This document shows, piece by piece, positions 5,546-10,503 of a stretch of DNA of 10,503 nt; the first letter of the stretch is position 1; every line of letters begins with the position of its first letter. The stretch covers positions 1-10,503 of the forward strand of contig JAMCWZ010000062.1 of NCBI GenBank assembly GCA_023480765.1. The letters are read 5' to 3'. This stretch comes from Nitrospirota bacterium. GTDB lineage: Bacteria > Nitrospirota_A > Leptospirillia > Leptospirillales > Leptospirillaceae. The position numbers and the translations under genes were made by a program. The notes beneath the pieces were generated by a model. That model was not told the DNA's origin and ran no database searches. It saw only the letters and a list, made by a program, of their open reading frames with translations.

Positions 5546-6939
5546 CACCTGAAGAAATAGTGGCTCTCGAGGAGCGTCTAGAGGGCAATCCAAAAAGCCG
5601 TTCCTTCCTTCAGCTCGCGGAAGCCTATCTCGAATCCGGCTCTGTCGAGAAAGCTCTTCCGCTCCTGAATCAGGGAGTCGAGTATTATCCCTACTACCTG
5701 GCTGCCCGGATTACCCTTGGACAAGTCCAGAAGACACAGGGACTTCTCGACGATGCCATCCGGAACTTTGAATTCGTGACCCGGACCATTCCCGACAACC
5801 TCGTCGCACAGAAAAACCTGGCGGATCTTTATTTCCGGAAGGGTGACAAGACCAAGGCACTTGAAGCCGTTAAAATGGCCCTCTCCCTGTCTCCCGGCGA
5901 TCCGGAACTTCTGGATCTCGAAAACAGGATTCAGAACCCTTCCCCCTCTTCTCCCGTTCCGGAACCCCCGACAAAAACAGCCCCCGAACCTCCGGCTTCT
6001 TCCCCCGGGACTATAGAGCAAAGTGCACCGCCACAATTGGAAGAACCGGTTGAGCTCTCTGAAAAGCCGATGCCCGAACCAGAACCTGCACCGGTTCCTC
6101 CAGTTCCAGAGACTGGAGCCTCGGGTCCCGAGACGAACGAAGGAGACGGGATGATCGAAAATATTCCTGAGGAATCCCCGGAAAACGAAGCGCTACCAGA
6201 TGATGACGAACTCCTGAAAATGGTCCCCACAACAGAAACAATGGGTGACCTTTTTATGTCCCAAAAACGCTACAACCAGGCGGAAAAAATTTACGACGCT
6301 CTCCTGGCGGAGAATCCGGCTGACCAGCGTCTTGGTCGCAAACGGGATGCGGCCCGCAACCACGTTCCTCTCGAACAGGACGTCTCTCCGGTCGAAGAGC
6401 CAGAGTCTGAAGTGTCTGCAGCTCCCCTCCAAAAAGAAGATCTTTTGACGACTTTCGGGGAAACGCAGGCCCCCGTCACCCCGGTCGAACCGGAACAGAA
6501 GGCTGGAGAACGGACCCCCGAGACACCCAGGCCTTCCGAAGTTTATCCGGAACCAGATTTTCGATCCTCTCCTTCCACCGAAGACGACAAATTGATCGCC
6601 CTTCTGAAAGAACGCCTCCACCGGGATCTGGTCGGGATTATTGTTGCATCGGAGAATGGTCTTGCGTTGACCGGTCAGCCGGGAGAGAGGAACAGCGAAA
6701 TTCTTGCAGCGGAAGGGACAGAACTTCTCCGACAGCGTGACGAACTGGCATTGGCTCTTGGTCAGGGGGCGCCCATAGACGGCTTTGTCTGGCTTGAAAA
6801 AAGTATCCTTTACTTTCTGAACAGGCCAGGGAAAGGCGGTCTCTTTCTCTGGCTTCATTCCCAGGCGAATATCGGTCGTTGCCGGTTGCTCATTCGGCAG
6901 GAAGTGGGTCTCTCTTCGGGCAACGGTCCCGCCAGATGA
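5542..6939 (+). CDS. TPR protein with C-terminal roadblock/LC7-like domain, function unknown
   Basis: The 465-residue product has no signal peptide or membrane segment. Residues about 19-120 hold three tetratricopeptide repeats (FLQLAEAYLESGSVEKALPL, LGQVQKTQGLLDDAIRNFE, LADLYFRKGDKTKALEAV). A Pro/Glu-rich linker (about 130-228) follows, then one further TPR-like unit (about 230-261, MGDLFMSQKRYNQAEKIYDA), a second acidic linker, and from about 349 a domain (LHRDLVGIIVASENGLALTG) that resembles roadblock/LC7 proteins, which typically bind small Ras-like GTPases. It is therefore probably a cytoplasmic scaffold or GTPase-linked regulator; no GTPase gene is visible nearby. ATG 5542 is chosen, with GTG 5497 as an alternative; neither has a strong ribosome-binding site. 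It overlaps aroQ by ATGA. Residues 167-177 are encoded by the second copy of the 33-bp repeat, inside the linker. Confidence 0.85.
   Translation: MTPEEIVALEERLEGNPKSRSFLQLAEAYLESGSVEKALPLLNQGVEYYPYYLAARITLGQVQKTQGLLDDAIRNFEFVTRTIPDNLVAQKNLADLYFRKGDKTKALEAVKMALSLSPGDPELLDLENRIQNPSPSSPVPEPPTKTAPEPPASSPGTIEQSAPPQLEEPVELSEKPMPEPEPAPVPPVPETGASGPETNEGDGMIENIPEESPENEALPDDDELLKMVPTTETMGDLFMSQKRYNQAEKIYDALLAENPADQRLGRKRDAARNHVPLEQDVSPVEEPESEVSAAPLQKEDLLTTFGETQAPVTPVEPEQKAGERTPETPRPSEVYPEPDFRSSPSTEDDKLIALLKERLHRDLVGIIVASENGLALTGQPGERNSEILAAEGTELLRQRDELALALGQGAPIDGFVWLEKSILYFLNRPGKGGLFLWLHSQANIGRCRLLIRQEVGLSSGNGPAR
6039..6071 (-). repeat. 33-bp inverted repeat, copy B (inside the TPR gene linker)
   Basis: This is the exact reverse complement of 5189-5221, 817 bp away. 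On the plus strand it encodes EEPVELSEKPM (residues 167-177) in the low-complexity linker, a place that tolerates inserted sequence. The palindromes lie at 6044-6051 (AACCGGTT) and 6052-6057 (GAGCTC). Confidence 0.97.
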
Positions 6940-7385
6940 ATCCCCGAGTTCTGGTATTAAACGGTCCCAACCTGAACAGGCTGGGAAAAAGGGAGCCCTC
7001 CGTTTATGGCCGGGACACCCTGGCGGATCTGGAAAAAGGGTTAAAGACGCTTGCGGCTGAACTCTTGGTCGAAGTGGACTTCTTTCAGAGCAATCATGAA
7101 GGGGTTCTGATTGACCGCATTCACCTTGCAGCCGACGAAGGTGTCGACGGCTTCCTGATCAACCCTGGCGCCTTGACCCACACCAGTGTCGCTCTTCGCG
7201 ATGCGTTCCTTGCGGTGAACAAACCTTTTGTTGAAATTCATATTTCCAATACATCTGCACGGGAACCGTTCCGGCAAGAGAGCTTTCTGAGCGACATATC
7301 ATCGGGGGTCCTTTCCGGATTCGGGACTTTTGGTTATCATTTGGCTCTTCGAGGCCTCTTGGAAACCTTGCGGCAAAAAAGGTAA
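6936..7385 (+). CDS. aroQ: 3-dehydroquinate dehydratase, type II
   Basis: Converts 3-dehydroquinate to 3-dehydroshikimate in the shikimate pathway; type II enzymes form cytoplasmic dodecamers. The 149-residue length is typical. Visible are LNGPNLNRLGKREPSVYG with Arg19 and catalytic Tyr24 in the flexible lid, the substrate-binding INPGALTHTS (Asn76, His82), catalytic His102 in EIHISN, and Arg113 in REPFR, followed by GFGTFGYHLAL. The ATG overlaps the TPR gene stop (ATGA), so it probably depends on translation of that gene. Many bacteria encode aroQ just upstream of efp, accB and accC, often with a proline peptidase gene (pepQ) between; here that peptidase is absent. Confidence 0.96.
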   Translation: MNPRVLVLNGPNLNRLGKREPSVYGRDTLADLEKGLKTLAAELLVEVDFFQSNHEGVLIDRIHLAADEGVDGFLINPGALTHTSVALRDAFLAVNKPFVEIHISNTSAREPFRQESFLSDISSGVLSGFGTFGYHLALRGLLETLRQKR

Positions 7386-7449
7386 TTCCTGCCGGTTAAC
7401 GGGGCCGGAATGTGTCCGGTGGCAACAATACTTTATTACAGGAGCATGA

Positions 7450-8025
7450 ATGGGAGTCCTTGTCACAAACGAATTCCGAAATGGGGCACGATTGGAACTG
7501 GATGGAGAGCCCTATATCATTGTCGAATTCCAGCACGTGAAGCCGGGAAAGGGCGGAGCCTTTGTCCGGACCCGACTCAAAAGCCTTAAAAACGGCAATG
7601 TTATCGACCGGACATTTCGTTCGGGGGAAAAGTTTGACGAACCCGACATCGAGGAAAAGACCATGCAGTACCTCTATGCGGAAGGATCGGATTACATTTT
7701 CATGGATACGGAGAACTACGAACAGCTGTCCCTGTCCAAATCCGAACTGGGCGACAGGATCCTCTACCTGAAGGAACAGATGGTGGCCAATGTCCTTTAC
7801 TACAAGGGGAAAGCCATCACGGTCGACCTTCCGCTTTTTGTCGAGCTCCAGATTGCGGAAACGGACCCGGCGAGAAAAGGCGATATGGCTTCCGGCGGCT
7901 CCAAACCGGCAAAACTTGAAACCGGAGCGATCGTCAAGGTCCCCTTTCACCTTCAGGAAGGCGACATCATCAAGGTCGATACCCGGACGGGAGACTACAT
8001 TGAACGCGTAAAGGCTTCCTCATGA
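7450..8025 (+). CDS. efp: Elongation factor P
   Basis: EF-P binds the ribosome between the P and E sites and rescues stalling at consecutive prolines. The 191-residue protein has the three expected beta-barrel domains: KOW-like (about 1-65), a central OB fold, and a C-terminal OB fold with [17 protein letters not shown]. The tip loop reads HVKPGKGGA with Lys34, the position that is modified in many bacteria. No epmA- or epmB-like gene is in this window, so the modification type is unknown. AGGAG (7440-7444) lies 5 bases before the ATG. An out-of-frame ATG at 7446 is ignored. The 64-bp gap after aroQ shows no clear promoter or terminator, so it may be read through from upstream. Confidence 0.97.
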   Translation: MGVLVTNEFRNGARLELDGEPYIIVEFQHVKPGKGGAFVRTRLKSLKNGNVIDRTFRSGEKFDEPDIEEKTMQYLYAEGSDYIFMDTENYEQLSLSKSELGDRILYLKEQMVANVLYYKGKAITVDLPLFVELQIAETDPARKGDMASGGSKPAKLETGAIVKVPFHLQEGDIIKVDTRTGDYIERVKASS

Positions 8026-8075
8026 AACCTCCCTTCCGTCTTCGACTTGGACTGGATCGGAGGTCTCGCCGTTGA
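8022..8075 (+). CDS. Possible 17-codon bridging ORF between efp and accB
   Basis: ATG 8022 overlaps the efp stop (ATGA) and the ORF ends in TGA 8073-8075, overlapping the TTG start of accB (TTGA). The peptide would be [17 protein letters not shown], very basic. It fills the 46-bp gap exactly and could carry ribosomes from efp to accB. It has no homologue I recognise, and chance cannot be excluded at this length. Confidence 0.25.
   Translation: MKPPFRLRLGLDRRSRR
8059..8063 (+). promoter_or_regulatory. Ribosome-binding site of accB
   Basis: GGAGG lies 8 bases before TTG 8072 and supports this rare start codon; no ATG or GTG in frame lies near the family N-terminus. Confidence 0.7.
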
Positions 8076-8542
8076 CAAACGAGGAAATAAAAGCCCTTCT
8101 GGCCCTCTTGCAATCCACCAACGTCACGCTGTTTGAACTGGAACAGGAAGGCGTTCGCATCAAGATTCAGAAATCCCCCCTTCCGGCTGGCGAGGTCTTC
8201 CGTCTTCCCGCTTCCAGACCATCAGCGGGAGAACTTCTGGACCAGGCCTCGGCAGAGCAGTCTTCCCAGTCCGTTCCTCCCGCAAAAACAAACACCCGGA
8301 CGATCACAGCCCCGATCGTCGGGACCTTCTACCGCTCTCCCTCTCCCGAGGCAGCACCCTATGTTGAAGTGGGATCGGTCGTGCAGAAAGGACAGATCCT
8401 CTGTATTATCGAAGCCATGAAACTGATGAACGAGATCGAATCGGAATTTGAAGGAACGGTCAAGGCCATTTTGATGGAAAACGGACAATCCGTCGAATAC
8501 GGTATGCCTCTGATCGAGATCGAAATCGGTCCGGAAACCTGA
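8072..8542 (+). CDS. accB: Biotin carboxyl carrier protein of acetyl-CoA carboxylase
   Basis: BCCP carries the biotin that shuttles carboxylate between biotin carboxylase and carboxyltransferase in malonyl-CoA synthesis. The 156-residue protein has an N-terminal helical segment ([20 protein letters not shown]), a Pro/Ala-rich flexible linker (about 45-75) and a complete biotinyl domain from [20 protein letters not shown]. Lys117 in [10 protein letters not shown] is the biotinylation site. The TTG start is supported by GGAGG 8 bases upstream and by the family-typical N-terminus. It lies 5 bp upstream of accC, its usual partner. The carboxyltransferase genes accA and accD are not in the window. 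Confidence 0.97.
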   Translation: MTNEEIKALLALLQSTNVTLFELEQEGVRIKIQKSPLPAGEVFRLPASRPSAGELLDQASAEQSSQSVPPAKTNTRTITAPIVGTFYRSPSPEAAPYVEVGSVVQKGQILCIIEAMKLMNEIESEFEGTVKAILMENGQSVEYGMPLIEIEIGPET

Positions 8543-8547
8543 TCACC

Positions 8548-9918
8548 GTGAAAAAACAACCGCCTTTCAAGAAAGTTCTCGTCGCAAACAGGGGAGAAAT
8601 CGCCCTTCGGATTATCCGTGCCTGCCGGGAGATGGGAGTTCAAACCGTTGCGATCTATTCTACCGCAGACCGTGAATCCCTTCATGTGCGCATGGCGGAC
8701 GAAGCTGTTTGTGTGGGCCCCCCCGAAACCAATCTGAGTTACCGGAACATTCCCAATATCATCAGCGCCGCGGAAATCACGCAATCGGAAGCGATCCATC
8801 CCGGATATGGATTTCTCTCTGAAAATGCGCATTTTGCGGAGATTTGCCAGTCCGCCGGAGTGGTTTTCATCGGACCCTCTCCCGAAAGTATTTCCCTGAT
8901 GGGCGACAAGGCCAGGGCCAAATCCCTGATGAGGGAAACCCGGGTTCCCGTCGTTCCCGGAAGCCAGGGAGCAATCTCGTCTGAAGAGGAAGCCATCACA
9001 CTCTCGCGCGAAATCGGCTATCCCCTGATCATCAAGGCTTCCGCTGGCGGAGGAGGACGCGGGATGCGCATCGTCCACCAGGAAGGGGATTTCGACAACG
9101 CGTTGCATGCCGCCCAGACGGAAGCGTTTCAGGCGTTCGGTTCAAAAGAAGTCTACATTGAAAAGTATTTCCAGAATCCCCGCCATGTGGAAATACAGAT
9201 TCTGGCAGATACAGAAGGGAATGTTTACGCCCTGGGGGAGAGGGACTGTTCCATCCAGAGACGACATCAGAAACTCGTCGAAGAGTCCCCTTCCCCCGTG
9301 CTGTCCCCCAAACTTCGCCAGGAGATGTCCGAAGCGGCGGTCCGGGCGGCACGAGCAGCCAATTATGTGAACGCGGGTACCGTCGAGTTTCTCGTGGATG
9401 ACCGTCGGAACTTTTTCTTTATCGAAATGAACACCCGGATCCAGGTTGAACACCCGGTGACGGAAACACTGTTTCAATATGATCTCGTGAAGGCGCAGAT
9501 CCGGATTGCCGCCGGTCTTCCGGTCGAGCCTCCCGGAAAATCCGCCGGACATGCCATTGAATGCCGCATCAACGCCGAAGATCCATGGACGTTTGCACCT
9601 TCCCCCGGACATCTGGAGCGATTTCTTCTTCCCGGTGGTCCAGGGGTGAGGGTCGATACGGCTTTTTTTGAGGGAGCCACCATTCCTCCCCAATATGACA
9701 GCCTGATCGCCAAACTGATCGTCAACGGACGAACCCGGGAGGAAGCTCTGGACCGGATGGCCCGGGCCCTGGCCGAATTTGAAATCAAGGGGATCCGAAC
9801 GACAATTCCTTTCCACATCGCCCTGATGCAGGATGAAGCCTTCCGGAAAGGCACGTATTCAACCGGATTTGTCGAGCATTTTCTGGCCCGACGCCCCCGG
9901 GAGCGGTCCGACGAATGA
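8548..9918 (+). CDS. accC: Biotin carboxylase subunit of acetyl-CoA carboxylase
   Basis: Uses ATP and bicarbonate to carboxylate the biotin on AccB. The 456-residue protein is full length. It shows [20 protein letters not shown] at the N-terminus, [11 protein letters not shown], the ATP-grasp glycine loop [11 protein letters not shown] (163-173), [13 protein letters not shown], and [14 protein letters not shown] (293-306) with the metal-binding and catalytic Glu293, Asn295, Arg297 and Glu301. The C-terminal domain includes [13 protein letters not shown] and [12 protein letters not shown]. The GTG start leaves about 8 residues before the conserved KVLVANRG; only a weak GGAAA-type site precedes it, so coupling to accB is likely. 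Paralogues in propionyl- or pyruvate carboxylases look similar, but the adjacent accB supports acetyl-CoA carboxylase. Confidence 0.97.
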   Translation: MKKQPPFKKVLVANRGEIALRIIRACREMGVQTVAIYSTADRESLHVRMADEAVCVGPPETNLSYRNIPNIISAAEITQSEAIHPGYGFLSENAHFAEICQSAGVVFIGPSPESISLMGDKARAKSLMRETRVPVVPGSQGAISSEEEAITLSREIGYPLIIKASAGGGGRGMRIVHQEGDFDNALHAAQTEAFQAFGSKEVYIEKYFQNPRHVEIQILADTEGNVYALGERDCSIQRRHQKLVEESPSPVLSPKLRQEMSEAAVRAARAANYVNAGTVEFLVDDRRNFFFIEMNTRIQVEHPVTETLFQYDLVKAQIRIAAGLPVEPPGKSAGHAIECRINAEDPWTFAPSPGHLERFLLPGGPGVRVDTAFFEGATIPPQYDSLIAKLIVNGRTREEALDRMARALAEFEIKGIRTTIPFHIALMQDEAFRKGTYSTGFVEHFLARRPRERSDE

Positions 9919-9957
9919 AACGGAAGACATCCGTTCCTCCGGTTTCCTTTCCGGAGG
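9919..9957 (+). promoter_or_regulatory. Two abutting hairpins covering the thiE ribosome-binding site
   Basis: AACGGA (9919-9924) pairs with TCCGTT (9930-9935) around 5 bases. Immediately after, CCTCCGG (9936-9942) pairs with CCGGAGG (9951-9957) around 8 bases. The right arm of the second stem contains GGAGG (9953-9957), the Shine-Dalgarno 6 bases before the thiE GTG, so the fold would hide it. All four arms share a CGGA/TCCG core, which permits alternative pairings. Confidence 0.5.
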
Positions 9958-9963
9958 TGCAGG

Positions 9964-10503
9964 GTGACTGAGAGGAGCTGGTCTTTCCCTTCCCTCCTGT
10001 ACCTTGCGGGAACCCAGGATTTCCCTTCTCCCGACCATTTATTCTCCCATGTGGAAAAAGCCTGTCAGGGAGGGTTGAAGTGGTTTCAATACCGGGAAAA
10101 GGTTCTTCCGGACCGTCTGCTTTACGAAACGGCCCTCCGTCTCCGGGAGATCACGCGGGAATATGGAACTTTGCTGACAATCAACGACCGGACAGACATT
10201 GCCCTCCTGGTCGGTGCGGACGGCGTTCATCTGGGGCAGGATGATCTCCCGTCGGTGAGGGAGTTCCGAAAGCTGTTTCCCTCGGAGGTGTTGCACCTCG
10301 GAATCTCGACTCACAGCCCCTATGAGGTCCGGAGAGCCCTTCTCCTGAAGCCCGACTACCTGGGCGTTGGGCCGATCTTCCAAACGTCCACCAAGGACAC
10401 CGGAGTCGAACCGCGGGGCGTCACCGCGGTCGAGGAAACCCGAAAGCTCACCTCCCTGCCTCTGGTGGCCATCGGCGGGATCACCGCCGAACACGCTGGC
10501 TCA
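9964..10503 (+). CDS. thiE: Thiamine phosphate synthase, 3' end outside window
   Basis: Joins the hydroxymethylpyrimidine diphosphate and thiazole phosphate moieties to make thiamine phosphate. The first 180 codons are present and the frame is open to the edge. Visible TIM-barrel motifs are FQYREK (41-46), INDRTDIALLVGADGVHLGQ (73-92) with the metal- and diphosphate-binding Asn74-Asp75-Arg76, GISTHSPYEVRRA, LGVGPIFQTSTK (133-144) and the phosphate-binding AIGGI (170-173). TenI, a related aminomutase, is an alternative, but the retained NDR, HLGQ and TSTK motifs favour ThiE. The GTG start has GGAGG 6 bases upstream, inside a hairpin. It follows accC by 45 bp; no other thiamine genes are visible. 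About 30 residues are probably missing at the C-terminus. Confidence 0.92.
   Translation, partial: MTERSWSFPSLLYLAGTQDFPSPDHLFSHVEKACQGGLKWFQYREKVLPDRLLYETALRLREITREYGTLLTINDRTDIALLVGADGVHLGQDDLPSVREFRKLFPSEVLHLGISTHSPYEVRRALLLKPDYLGVGPIFQTSTKDTGVEPRGVTAVEETRKLTSLPLVAIGGITAEHAGS

Noticed and set aside
6193..6858. A 221-codon minus-strand ORF opposite the TPR gene
   Set aside because: The plus strand carries the TPR and roadblock-like patterns and fits between coupled genes; the antisense translation resembles no family I know.
7386..7449. Possible terminator or promoter in the aroQ-efp gap
   Set aside because: Several short CCGG repeats allow weak pairing, but there is no solid stem followed by a T run and no well-spaced -35/-10 pair.
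9142..9816. A 224-codon minus-strand ORF opposite accC
   Set aside because: It is a shadow of the highly conserved accC gene with no family resemblance of its own.
9968..9973. CTGAGA near thiE, as in the core of TPP riboswitches
   Set aside because: It lies inside the start of the thiE coding region, and the second conserved TPP-riboswitch segment is not found downstream. It is a coincidental six-base match.

Overview
The window is about 10.5 kb of compact, moderately GC-rich bacterial chromosome. I see no tRNA, rRNA, CRISPR array or insertion sequence. Gene content and order (yicC, remA/DUF370, gmk, rpoZ and coaBC, then aroQ, efp, accB, accC and thiE) are those of a diderm outside the enterobacteria. 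The protein flavour and the strongly overlapping genes made me think of Nitrospirota, for example a Leptospirillum-like acidophile. That placement is an impression, not a measurement.

Layout. Bases 1-1566 on the minus strand hold the 5' part of a glycogen-debranching-type amylo-alpha-1,6-glucosidase; its 3' end lies outside the window. A divergent control region of about 200 bp follows, with a good sigma70-type promoter (1641-1669) pointing right and a leader with hairpins. Then comes a tightly packed plus-strand operon: yicC (YicC endoribonuclease family), remA (DUF370), gmk (guanylate kinase), rpoZ (omega subunit) and coaBC (coenzyme A synthesis). remA overlaps the end of yicC and rpoZ overlaps the end of gmk.

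A 158-bp gap (5384-5541) holds a second promoter, with an extended -10, whose -35 lies in the loop of a perfect 23-bp dyad. It drives a TPR protein of about 465 residues that ends in a roadblock/LC7-like domain. This gene is coupled by ATGA to aroQ (type II 3-dehydroquinase). After a 64-bp gap come efp (elongation factor P), accB and accC (biotin carrier and biotin carboxylase of acetyl-CoA carboxylase) and the 5' part of thiE (thiamine phosphate synthase), which runs off the right edge. A 17-codon ORF exactly bridges efp and accB, and two abutting hairpins fill the accC-thiE gap and cover the thiE ribosome-binding site.

Most of the window is core housekeeping: GDP supply, transcription, CoA, malonyl-CoA, aromatic amino acids and thiamine. 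I found no new defence or mobile system. The most unexpected signal is a perfect 33-bp inverted repeat. One copy lies inside the CoaB domain of coaBC (5189-5221) and the other inside the proline/glutamate-rich linker of the TPR gene (6039-6071). Other points of interest are two unusual residues in the CoaC active-site motifs, the TPR-roadblock protein of unknown function, and several small RNA-level or coupling structures.
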